NCBI GenBank assembly: GCA_013361525.1
Contig: JABFXY010000146.1
Span: 1-35,679 of the forward strand
Direction: 5' to 3'
Length of the DNA: 35,679 nucleotides
Source: Polyangiaceae bacterium
GTDB lineage: Bacteria; Myxococcota_A; Polyangia; Polyangiales; Polyangiaceae
In this document: positions 24,756-32,546 of the stretch, one piece after another
How the letters are laid out: each line of letters begins with the position of its first letter
How positions within the stretch are numbered: the stretch's first letter is position 1
Translations under genes and position numbers: made by a program
The notes under the pieces: model-generated
What the model was told of the DNA's origin: nothing
Database searches by the model: none
The model's input: the letters and a program-made list of their open reading frames with translations, nothing else

Positions 24756-26237
24756 CTAGTCGTCACCGTCTTCGCCCACCAGCGAAGGGTCGAGCGCAAG
24801 GTACCTGCGCCGCGCCTCAGGTGATCGCTTCCAGTCCCACCACGATGGCACGCGCCGTCGTCCGTGGATCCATTCCCAGCCAACGATCGGGCCATCGTAC
24901 CCCACATATTTCGCAACGAGCGCTACGAGCAACGTTTGAACGATGGCGAGGCGGTCCGCGAGCGCTTGGACGTCTGCCGTTGATTCCTTCGCCATCACGT
25001 ATCGATGCGCCACCGCATTTCGCCGTTCCACCTCCGTCAGTGCCTCTTTTGGCACGTCCAGCTCGAGATGTCGTAGCGCGTCGTGCACTCGATCCGTGCT
25101 CGGGGCTTGCTGTGCATTCTTGACCTTGTTGACGAGCCGTCGGGCAGCCTGCTCGTCAATGGCGTGCTCAACCAGTTCGTGTCGTCGTTCATCAACAAAC
25201 CGCAGCCAAGCTTTTGAATCCTTCACAAGGAGGCTTCCCTGTGACTCGACGAGCGCCGACGCAAACGCTTCGAGGGCCACTTGACTCATGAGATAGCTCG
25301 CATGTATGCGGCCCGATAGCGAGTCGAGATACGCCGCAATCGGGATGGATAGCGGGGAATCTTCGCCGTCTCGACGTAGACGCTCAGCCACGCGTTCGAA
25401 GAGGACGGGAACCCAGCGGTATTCCGCGATGCTCTCTTCGCTGAGCGCATTGAGGTCACGCCGGTCTGCGGCAGGAGGGCGACGCCCAGCATTGCTTCGT
25501 CCGAGCCCATCGAACCCCAGCCCTGCGGCACCCACGATGGATCCGTCATCCGCAAAGGCCGTGAGATGAGTGAGCTCGAGCGATTGTCCGAGAGCGAACT
25601 CCAGCGCTGCAAAGTCGATCGCGAGCGCGCTGTGGTCGAGCTCCCGCCCGCCGGTATCAACGACAATCACGCCTCCTCCCGAACACCGCCTGACGAGGTA
25701 CAGGTCGTAAGCGCCGCGTAACCGTAGATGCCCTGAATCTCGGAGGGCTCGATCGCAGAGCACAAGGTTGCCGTCGCCGATCTTCGCGTCCAGCTCGCCA
25801 ACCCAGATACACTTCGGTGTATTCGGACGCCACGTCCAAGAAGCCAGGCTCAATGTGTGCGTGCGGCAAGCAAACCCCTTCTGGAGGTTGATACTGCCGC
25901 CCCGTGCCGAGAGGTCTCCCAGCCGAGCTTCGAGCACGTCGCCCGTCTCGAGAATTAGCCGCGCGGGTCTATTCAAGACCTCAAAGCGCTCACCCAATCC
26001 ATTATCGTCCGCGAACGGACTGGTAATGAACAAATCCAACTCGCCATCGCGCCACGTCCACGCAGTTTCTTGCTGTGCGAGATCGCATTCATGCCACATG
26101 CCACCGACAACCTTCGGCAGGGTCGGCACGGTCGGACTGATCTCGCCGCGGCGGACCGCCAGTAGCGACATGGCTCGTGCGGGATCCACCAGCTCGACGT
26201 CCGGGGAATCGGGGTTCAATGGTAGCAGCTTGCTCAT
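24756..26237 (-). CDS. HEPN-like protein, putative RNase of a defence pair
   Basis: A 493-aa protein. The N-terminal 240 residues are strand-rich (ARLILETGDVLEARLGDLS; GHLRLRGAYDLYLVRRC; GGGVIVVDTGGREL). The C-terminal 200 are helical and contain RNAVAH (R406 to H411), which fits the R-x4-6-H catalytic motif of HEPN ribonucleases, between helices typical of that fold. This arrangement resembles ApeA-type anti-phage HEPN proteins, but only at the level of layout and motif. The ATG at 26237 lies 19 bp after the stop of the HNH-like gene. A longer frame reaches a TTG at 26303 but would overlap that gene. Third positions are less GC-rich than in the signalling operon, suggesting transfer. Confidence 0.62.
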   Translation of the reverse strand: MSKLLPLNPDSPDVELVDPARAMSLLAVRRGEISPTVPTLPKVVGGMWHECDLAQQETAWTWRDGELDLFITSPFADDNGLGERFEVLNRPARLILETGDVLEARLGDLSARGGSINLQKGFACRTHTLSLASWTWRPNTPKCIWVGELDAKIGDGNLVLCDRALRDSGHLRLRGAYDLYLVRRCSGGGVIVVDTGGRELDHSALAIDFAALEFALGQSLELTHLTAFADDGSIVGAAGLGFDGLGRSNAGRRPPAADRRDLNALSEESIAEYRWVPVLFERVAERLRRDGEDSPLSIPIAAYLDSLSGRIHASYLMSQVALEAFASALVESQGSLLVKDSKAWLRFVDERRHELVEHAIDEQAARRLVNKVKNAQQAPSTDRVHDALRHLELDVPKEALTEVERRNAVAHRYVMAKESTADVQALADRLAIVQTLLVALVAKYVGYDGPIVGWEWIHGRRRVPSWWDWKRSPEARRRYLALDPSLVGEDGDD

Positions 26238-26256
26238 GATGGAGGCCGTCCTCAGC

Positions 26257-27069
26257 TCAGACTCGCTCGGAGGGCGGCGGCCCGACTTTTCCGTCGAGAC
26301 CAATCCAATTCAGCTGCGCCAGCTTTCCTTTGACGCGGCCCGCCTGCATGCATTCAGCAAATTCGCGACGGATGCGAGAGAACTGCGCTTCTCCGTCACT
26401 TACTAGGGCTAGGCCAGATCGCTCAAAGCTAAACAGGTTCGCGGAGGGCGGCACGTCGCCGACGAGGAGCATGAAGCTCAGGCCGAGGAACAGGAAAACG
26501 CAACCTCTGTGAAGGCCGTCGAGACGCGCGGTATCTGGCGGAGTCATCACCCAATCGATCGGCTTGTCTTTGGGTGGATCGAGCAACTCGACGACGAGTC
26601 GCATCCTCTCAGGAAAAGGTGCCTGGTCGAGCAGGTAGAGGCGAACGTCCTCTTCGTCTCGGGGCCCGAGAGCAAACTCGTGCCCGACGCTGATGCTCGC
26701 GCGCCAGTAGACGCTGAGGACGAATTTGACGAGCACGTCGCGATCAATCGCGGTGATTCGACGCACCGGCTCGCCGTTCATCAAACGCGTTGCCTCGGCC
26801 GTATCGAGCGCAGGAAATGCGCCGCTGCGCTGTTTGACGATCTTCGACACAGCGTTCTCCCACACGCCGATGCGCTGCTCGCACTCCGCGCAGAGCAGGT
26901 ATTCGCGTTTCTCGTCATTGGAGAGAAACGCGTTGCCACCCTCCGTGTGGACAAGCTGTCCGCCGTGCGCCGCTTGCCGGATGCGGCGAAAGCCAAATGA
27001 GGGCAAGACATGACTCCACCGCAGCTCACCGAAACCGTCGCAGAGCCGGCAAGTTCCTATTGAAGCCAT
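26257..27069 (-). CDS. HNH-like zinc-ribbon protein, putative nuclease
   Basis: A 270-aa protein. The N-terminus has a zinc-ribbon pattern: CRLC (C7, C10), WSHVLPSF (H20) and LLCAECE (C60, C63) followed by WE. This C-x2-C … SH … C-x2-C order is typical of a group of HNH-related proteins. The His in SH fits the first HNH histidine; I could not confidently place the remaining HN-H residues, so activity is uncertain. The remaining 200 residues are mixed alpha/beta and unrecognised. The ATG at 27069 has GGAGG four bases upstream, which is better than the ATG at 27090. It is the first gene of a tight pair with the HEPN-like gene. Confidence 0.62.
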   Translation of the reverse strand: MASIGTCRLCDGFGELRWSHVLPSFGFRRIRQAAHGGQLVHTEGGNAFLSNDEKREYLLCAECEQRIGVWENAVSKIVKQRSGAFPALDTAEATRLMNGEPVRRITAIDRDVLVKFVLSVYWRASISVGHEFALGPRDEEDVRLYLLDQAPFPERMRLVVELLDPPKDKPIDWVMTPPDTARLDGLHRGCVFLFLGLSFMLLVGDVPPSANLFSFERSGLALVSDGEAQFSRIRREFAECMQAGRVKGKLAQLNWIGLDGKVGPPPSERV

Positions 27070-27200
27070 AGAGCCTCCGTTCTGTGACATGGACTGAACG
27101 GCTGTGCAAGGACGCCTGGGCTCGACCGCCCTGACACGACCCCGCCAACACGCCGCCGGCCGCCGTCTCGTTTGGGGGCGCGCCCTATCGTGTTCGAGCC

Positions 27201-28091
27201 CTAATCCCTCTCAGAGACGGCCGATTTCTGGAGTCGGTCCCCGTCCTGCCGGCCGGCCACTTCTTCGGCCCCAGCTCCCCGCTCCCCCGAAGCCGGCGCA
27301 GCCTCCCCCGCCGCTTCACCGTCCTCCGACCGCCTTATCCTCTTCCTCCCTCCCCGCCCCTTGTAGAGCGACGGAGCAATCAAATCCCGATCCCCATGGT
27401 GCCACCGTAGAAACGTGATCAGCCGGCGGACCTCCTCGTACTCCTTGGCCAGCAGCGTATAAGCCCGCCGCCGCGTCCTCTTCGCCTCCGCGATCTTGCT
27501 CGGCTGAATCGGCTCCTGGGCCACGGCGAAGATCAGCTGCTCCGCCTTCTGCGCGGCGCGGTCGACGTCGCTCATGTCGACGGCGGTCTTGGTCTGGATC
27601 GCGGGCCAGTGGGTTCGGATGATGAGGGTTAGTGCGATGACGTCGTTGGCGACGCCGACGTGGCCTCTTCCCCGGCGGAGGCGGTCGAGGACGTCGTTCG
27701 GGAGGAAGCCGCGATTGATGAGCGCTTTGATGTCCGCTTTGAGCACGTCGCGGGTACGGCGGAGCTCGGTGCTGAGGGCCGGGATGATGCTCTGGGGGTC
27801 GGACGTGATGATGTGCAGCGAGTGGGCGTGGGCCGCGGCTCGGGCGTAGCGGTCTAGGCGGTCGAAGGCTTGGAGGCTGACTTTGGCCATTTCGGCGGCG
27901 AGCTCTTCGCGGACCTCGGCGACGAGTCGGGCGGCGGTCATCGCTTTGGCCGCGATGTCGGGGACGTCGACGTTCAGGCCGACGATGTCGTCGTCCGGCA
28001 CGGCGTCGATCTGGTCCTTCACGGCCGCGAACGCGTCGCGGTACGGCTCGCCGTCGTGGTCGCCGGGTGTCCCCCCCTTCTTCGAAGCCAT
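27201..28091 (-). CDS. Unknown protein, paralog A beside the 42-bp array
   Basis: A 296-aa, mainly helical, soluble protein of unknown function. The region about 218-250 (EYEEVRRLITFLRWHHGD … DLIAPSLYKGRGGRK) and the preceding helices align along their length with the plus-strand protein at 28805-29710, so the two are paralogs. The conserved Y-EEVRR-x-ITFLRWH block and the basic SLYxxRGxRK end suggest nucleic-acid contact, but this is a guess. The tail is low-complexity Glu/Gly/Ala. The start is ATG 28091, with CGGAGG about eight bases upstream. The palindrome array begins 16 bp upstream of this start codon, so the gene is probably controlled by whatever binds there. Confidence 0.75.
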   Translation of the reverse strand: MASKKGGTPGDHDGEPYRDAFAAVKDQIDAVPDDDIVGLNVDVPDIAAKAMTAARLVAEVREELAAEMAKVSLQAFDRLDRYARAAAHAHSLHIITSDPQSIIPALSTELRRTRDVLKADIKALINRGFLPNDVLDRLRRGRGHVGVANDVIALTLIIRTHWPAIQTKTAVDMSDVDRAAQKAEQLIFAVAQEPIQPSKIAEAKRTRRRAYTLLAKEYEEVRRLITFLRWHHGDRDLIAPSLYKGRGGRKRIRRSEDGEAAGEAAPASGERGAGAEEVAGRQDGDRLQKSAVSERD

Positions 28092-28106
28092 CTCCCCCTC
28101 CGCGGC

Positions 28107-28370
28107 AGGTTTAACCACTGCGAAGCGCGATGCCACTCATCGCCCCGATGGTTTCACCATTCGCTTCGCGTTGGATGCGAACCGAAACGAGTAGTTCAAC
28201 CAGGCGATTCGAGTAGGAACGTATCGATCCGGCTGGTTCAACCACTCGAAACACATGACAACGTCTTACTTTCGATAGTTGAACCAGTGGAATCTTCAGC
28301 GATCGTTCCAGATCGAGTGGTTCAACCATTCGCACCGATACGATCTATGTCGCTTCGGCTAGTAAAACTA
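28107..28370. repeat. Array of seven palindromic sites at 42-bp intervals
   Basis: Seven copies of an 11-bp palindrome, consensus TGGTTCAACCA, occur at 28107, 28149, 28192, 28234, 28276, 28318 and 28360 (start positions). Centre-to-centre distances are 42, 43, 42, 42, 42 and 42 bp, close to four turns of B-DNA. Copies 4 and 6 are perfect; the last is a compensated variant within CGGCTAGTAAAACTAGCCG. Symmetry extends weakly outward to CGAnTGGTT…AACCAnTCG. The 31-32 bp between cores are not conserved. A further half-match (TAGTTTCACC) lies off-phase at 28377. Face-of-helix phasing implies cooperative binding by a dimeric protein: an operator, partition-like or assembly site for the divergent paralogs. 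Confidence 0.85.
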
Positions 28371-28804
28371 GCCGCGTAGTTTCACCGCCTACCGAGCTTC
28401 GGGTCGCAACCCCTCCCCGCCCGGGCGCGCTCGGTCTTCCGCGGGACACGTCCCCGAGCCCGTCAGGTTCGAACAAAAAGATCTGTCCATGGTCGGGCCG
28501 TTCTCCCGAATGAGTCTTCGTCGGACCGATGGGACCGGCAGGTAGGCGTCGCGGGGGCGGTTCGCGGCACCGGTCTGGGGGCAGACAAGGCCTTCAGGTT
28601 TTGACCAGCCGCGAGAGGGAGGTGGACGTTTCGGGGTCGGCCACTACAGGGCCGAGGGTTGGGGTCGCGCAGGCCAGTGAAGGCCGCGCGATGGGTATTC
28701 AGCGATAGTGCCGCTCGTCGGCGATCCCCAATCGGGTCGCTGAAGGGTCATTCGTGTAACCGCGGCCCGCGCCTGGCGCGCGCCGCAATGGAGATGTTTG
28801 TCCT
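28371..28804. other. Upstream region of paralog B operon
   Basis: 434 bp between the palindrome array and the start of paralog B. After one off-phase half-site at 28377, no further copies of the motif were seen. The DNA is GC-rich, with no credible open frame and no clear promoter. It probably carries the promoter of the plus-strand operon. Confidence 0.45.
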
Positions 28805-29710
28805 ATGACGATGTCAACGCCGGGGTCCGGCGCGGCTTCACCCGAAGCGCCGGCACCCAACAGCATTCCGCAACTTCGATTCACGCAGTCGCTCGACGAG
28901 GTTCGGCCCGAGCTGCCGAGCCTTCTGAAGGACGATCTGCTTCAACCCAATCTCGATCCGCAGGCGGCCGTCACGACCGTCTTGGGCTGCGTGCCCAAGA
29001 TCCTCGTCTACCGCGGCCAGGTGTTGGAAGAGCTGCCGCGCTTCGAGATCCGGCACCTCGATCGCCTCGAGACCTATGCACTCGCGCTGGGCTCGGCCGA
29101 CGCGCACTACCACGCGGCATCGACGCCTTCCGAGCCGGTCCAGGAGCTCGCTGAGCAGCTGATCAAGATTCGAGATCTGCTCCTCTCGGACATCACGGCG
29201 CTCGCGAATCGCAACATGCTCAATGGCGATCGGCTGAAGGGCCTCAATGGCACGCAGGGCTATCGCAACGTCGCCTTCGATGTCCTCGCGCTCTGCGCGA
29301 TGCTTCGTGAGAACTGGACCACGGTCGCCGGCAAGACCGGCGTGCAGGTGGCCGAGCTCGACTCCGCGGAGCAGCACGCGGATCGACTGGTGACGGCGGT
29401 CGGCCGCCGGGAGCAGGGCCAAACGGCCGTGACCGAAGCCGCGGATACGCGCCAGCGCGTGTTCACGCTCTTCATCCGCTCGTACGAGGAAGTCCGTCGC
29501 GCCATTACGTACCTGCGCTGGCACGAGGACGATGTCGATCGCATCGCGCCGTCGCTCTATGCGAACCGCGGCTCGCGTCGAAAGACGGACATCGAGCCAG
29601 AGCCGGCAGCGCCTTCGCCTGCGGTGAGCCCTGCTACGCCCGCGGCGCCGGCCCCGGCAGCGCCTCCGGTCGCCCCGGGGCTTCCGGGCGGCAACCCCCT
29701 CATTGACTGA
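28805..29710 (+). CDS. Unknown protein, paralog B, first gene of ATPase-nuclease operon
   Basis: A 301-aa, mostly helical, soluble protein. Residues about 80-260 align with paralog A: matching blocks include IRHLDRLETYALA against LQAFDRLDRYARA, a shared L-x-DI-x-AL-x-NR-x-xL block, and SYEEVRRAITYLRWHEDD … RIAPSLYANRGSRRK (227-260). The tail is Pro/Ala-rich. The function is unknown. It is followed after 30 bp by the HerA-like ATPase gene and was probably selected as part of that unit. ATG 28805 and ATG 28811 are both possible starts; GGAG lies about 12 bases before the first. The rare pairing of divergent paralogs around a phased operator array suggests one may regulate or assemble with the other. 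Confidence 0.78.
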   Translation: MTMSTPGSGAASPEAPAPNSIPQLRFTQSLDEVRPELPSLLKDDLLQPNLDPQAAVTTVLGCVPKILVYRGQVLEELPRFEIRHLDRLETYALALGSADAHYHAASTPSEPVQELAEQLIKIRDLLLSDITALANRNMLNGDRLKGLNGTQGYRNVAFDVLALCAMLRENWTTVAGKTGVQVAELDSAEQHADRLVTAVGRREQGQTAVTEAADTRQRVFTLFIRSYEEVRRAITYLRWHEDDVDRIAPSLYANRGSRRKTDIEPEPAAPSPAVSPATPAAPAPAAPPVAPGLPGGNPLID

Positions 29711-29740
29711 TCGATCTAAGTGCGCGCTCAGGAGGAAAAC

Positions 29741-31156
29741 GTGGTCGACGCTTCTGCAGACGATGGCCTCTTCCTGGGCGCGACCAGCGCGCTCAACCAA
29801 TCCGCGCCGGAGGTCCACCGCCTGCCGGCGCATCACATGACGACCCACACCGTAATTGTCGGGATGACTGGTAGCGGCAAGTCAGGGCTCGTGACGGTGT
29901 TGATCGAGGAGGCCGCGCGCTCTTCGGTTCCGGTCGTGGTGATCGACGTAAAGGGGGATCTCACAAACCTCCTGCTCACGCCCGACTTCGCGCCATCGTC
30001 GATCGTCCCTTGGGTCGAGCCCGGCCCGAGGGACAAGGGCCCGAACGCCCGCGAAGAGCTCGCGGCGAAGCTCGCCGAGGAGCGACGCGTCGGGCTCACG
30101 GCGTGGGGGATCCGCGAAGCGGAGCTCGCCGCGTATCGCGCGGGCACGCACGTGCGCGTGCTGACACCGGGGACGGAGGCGGGGGAGACGCTCCACGTCC
30201 TATCGTCCCTTGAGCGTCGCTCCTCGCGCTGGGACACCGACGCCGACGGCGCGCGCAGCGCGCTCTCCGCCGGTGTCTCTCTCGTCATGCGGCTCCTCGG
30301 GCGGGACCCCGATCCCGCGCGCAGCCGCGAGCACGTCCTTCTCTCGTTGCTCGCCGAGCGACGATTGAAGAGCGGCCAGACGGCCGACATCGGCGCGCTC
30401 TTGCCCGAGATCGCCGAGCCACCGCTGACCTCCATCGGCGCGCTGGACGTCGACGACTTCATCTCGAAGCGCGCGCGCAAAGACCTCGCCGCTGCGCTCA
30501 ACGCGTTGCTCGCCTCCCCGTCCTTCGCGAGCTGGCGCCAGGGCGCGACGCTCGACGTCGGGGAATGGATGTCGCCGGTCATCACGAGCCCCGAGCGTCC
30601 GGCGAAGACGCCGATCACCATCGTGAGCGTCGCGCACCTTGACGACGACGAGCGCGAGCTCGTGCTCGGCGTCGTCCTCGAAGAGATCCTCACCTGGGTG
30701 CGCGGCCTGCCCGGCTCGCAGCAGCTCCGCGCGCTCATCGTGTTCGATGAGGTCTACGGCTTCTTGCCCCCGCATCCCGCCTCGCCGCCGACCAAGCGGC
30801 CGCTCGTCGCGCTTATGAAGCAAGCGCGCGCGTTCGGGGTCGGCGTCGTCATCGCCACGCAGAACCCGATGGACCTCGACTACCGATCTCTATCCAACGC
30901 GGGCCTCTGGTGCCTCGGCAGGCTGCAGACCGACGCCGACCGCGCGCGCGTCCTCGACGGCCTCGTCGGGAACGCCGGCGAAGAAGCGGCGCAGATGTCG
31001 GGCCTGTTGAAGCGGCTCGCGCCGCGATGGTTCCTGATGCGCGACGTCCGCTCGAAGAAGGGCACCGTCTTCCTCCAGCCGCGGTGGGCGATGTCCTTCA
31101 TGCGCGGGCCGATGACGCGCGCGGAGATCAAGCGCGCGCGGGAGTCGCAGCCATGA
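29741..31156 (+). CDS. HerA/DUF87-type ATPase
   Basis: A 471-aa ATPase of the HerA/FtsK-like group. Motifs (numbered from the GTG at 29741): Walker A GMTGSGKSG (41-49, K47), DVKGD (69-73), Walker B LIVFDE (332-337), a sensor-like ATQNP (372-376), and an arginine-rich GRLQTDADRAR that may supply the arginine finger. HerA-type proteins form hexamers that move along DNA and usually work with a nuclease. Relatives I recall with this exact LALMKQARAFGVGVVIATQNP style are about 800 aa; this one ends soon after WAMSFMRGPMTRAEIK, so it is the ATPase half only. GTG 29741 is chosen because AGGAGG lies five bases upstream. The stop overlaps the nuclease start (ATGA). Confidence 0.85.
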   Translation: MVDASADDGLFLGATSALNQSAPEVHRLPAHHMTTHTVIVGMTGSGKSGLVTVLIEEAARSSVPVVVIDVKGDLTNLLLTPDFAPSSIVPWVEPGPRDKGPNAREELAAKLAEERRVGLTAWGIREAELAAYRAGTHVRVLTPGTEAGETLHVLSSLERRSSRWDTDADGARSALSAGVSLVMRLLGRDPDPARSREHVLLSLLAERRLKSGQTADIGALLPEIAEPPLTSIGALDVDDFISKRARKDLAAALNALLASPSFASWRQGATLDVGEWMSPVITSPERPAKTPITIVSVAHLDDDERELVLGVVLEEILTWVRGLPGSQQLRALIVFDEVYGFLPPHPASPPTKRPLVALMKQARAFGVGVVIATQNPMDLDYRSLSNAGLWCLGRLQTDADRARVLDGLVGNAGEEAAQMSGLLKRLAPRWFLMRDVRSKKGTVFLQPRWAMSFMRGPMTRAEIKRARESQP

Positions 31157-32037
31157 AGCGCGCCTGGTTCGCGACGCCGCATCTGTGGGGCCGACTCGAG
31201 TACGAGCCGGATGAGCTTCTACGACCGGATGGCGACACCGTGCACCTGCGCGACGTTGTCCTGCTGCACGGCGGTCGGCGGTGGCGCTCCGAGAAGGGCG
31301 TGCTCGAGGTCACGATGCCCGGTCACACGCGCCCGCGCGAGCTCACGTTCCGCGGCGGCGAGCGGCCTTACCTGCCCATCCGCCTCTCCGGCCTCGACGC
31401 GCCCGAAGCCAATTACGTCGCGAGCGTGCGCCCCGACCCGAGTGGCCCCACCTACCGCATGCGCGAAGGCCGCCACGTCCAGGTCTGCCAGCCGTACCAC
31501 CAGCCTGCGTTCGACTACATTCGACGGGTCGAGGCTCGATCGAAGTACCTGCTCATCGAGCTCGACCGCGATGTGACGGACCGCCGAGGGCGAGTGCTTG
31601 GCTTCGTGTACGCGAGCGACGAGCGCGCTAGCAAGAACACGTTCGTCACACTCGAGCTCGTGCGGCGCGGGTTGGCGTTCCCATACGTGTTCGAGTCAGC
31701 GGGTGACCATCGCGTGCGATTGCTCGCCGCTGGAGCGAGCGCGCGGAAGGAACGTCGCGGTGTTTGGGCGCGGTACACGGACGCGCCGATGTCCTATCGC
31801 GAGGCCGCGTGGGCGGTGCTCGCGGCGCGGCAGGGTGCGGTGGTGCCGAAGGGTCGGCTGAACCATCCGATGATCTTTCGGAGGGTCGTGGAGGCCGGAC
31901 AGCTGCACGGGTTCGAGCTGAATCGGGCGCTGAGGAAGTACGACGTGATCGACAACACAACCGGAGATCTGTTTCCCGGGCACCGGTATGAGCGCGTGCC
32001 TGTGGAGCGGCGGGTTTGGGCGCGGCATCGGGCTTGA
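31153..32037 (+). CDS. Staphylococcal-nuclease-like (SNase/TNase) protein
   Basis: A 294-aa protein. Residues about 13-205 are an SNase fold with every key residue in place: GDTV (27-30, D28 for the calcium-binding Asp21 of the reference enzyme), IRLSGLDAPE (R77, D82, E85 for Arg35, Asp40, Glu43), GRVLGFVY (R147 for Arg87) and LVRRGLAFPYVF. The enzyme should cut DNA or RNA in a calcium-dependent way. There is no signal peptide, so unlike secreted thermonucleases it acts in the cytosol. An extra C-terminal domain (206-294) is unrecognised and basic. Its ATG overlaps the ATPase stop, so the two are co-translated and probably work as a complex. Confidence 0.82.
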   Translation: MKRAWFATPHLWGRLEYEPDELLRPDGDTVHLRDVVLLHGGRRWRSEKGVLEVTMPGHTRPRELTFRGGERPYLPIRLSGLDAPEANYVASVRPDPSGPTYRMREGRHVQVCQPYHQPAFDYIRRVEARSKYLLIELDRDVTDRRGRVLGFVYASDERASKNTFVTLELVRRGLAFPYVFESAGDHRVRLLAAGASARKERRGVWARYTDAPMSYREAAWAVLAARQGAVVPKGRLNHPMIFRRVVEAGQLHGFELNRALRKYDVIDNTTGDLFPGHRYERVPVERRVWARHRA

Positions 32038-32546
32038 TCGCGATGCTCAAGGTTGGTGGACCGGGAGCGGACTCGCCTCGCTCGCGAGTGCCGCTGATGC
32101 GCGGCCAAAGGGCCACACATCGCCGCGCCGGTGCTCTTCCAGTGCCTAATCCTCCACGCGCCAGGCGCTGGCGTCGCGGTTGCTCAACGGATCCGAGGCG
32201 CGTTTCGGGCTCGCGACAGAGCCCCGCGCGACGCGCGGCTGGACGATAGCGTCGTCTAAGACGCCAACCCTACTCAGAAAAACGCCGGTGGGCTAGTCAC
32301 GTCGGCTCAACAAGTAGCGACCACATTGGGTCTCGGATCCGATCTACAGAGTGGACAACTTTACTGGCAACGGGCCACATTGGCCTCGGCGCGCTGGTAT
32401 GAGCACGACCGGAAGCGCTCGGCCCTGGCTTCGCATCGCAGGCGGGAGATGCTGTGCGCAAACGCCTTCGGCAAGCGGCCCCCTGACGGCCGAGCGCGAA
32501 GCGAAAAGCAATAGGTTCCCGTTGGCCAAACTTTCGCGACAGCGCT
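32038..32546. other. Intergenic region between nuclease gene and low-GC cassette
   Basis: 509 bp with no gene I can support. GC content falls from left to right. A few short frames are open on both strands, but none has a ribosome site or domain. The change in composition around 32300 probably marks one edge of the acquired cassette that follows. Confidence 0.45.

Noticed and set aside
28111..28335. Minus-strand open frame within the array
   Set aside because: Produced by the same 42-bp periodicity; it would abolish the upstream region of paralog A and has no ribosome site.
28107..28370. CRISPR array
   Set aside because: Even 42-bp spacing recalls repeat-spacer units, but the repeat core is only 11-19 bp and degenerate between copies, and no cas genes are nearby. 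A protein-binding array fits better.
27870..28379. Long plus-strand open frame through the palindrome array
   Set aside because: The frame stays open partly because 42 is a multiple of three, giving a 14-residue pseudo-repeat, and it runs antisense over paralog A. No ribosome site or domain.
30910..31152. Extended start of the SNase-like protein inside the ATPase gene
   Set aside because: The extra N-terminus is an Arg-rich out-of-frame reading of the ATPase. ATG 31153 overlaps the ATPase stop and begins directly before the nuclease domain.
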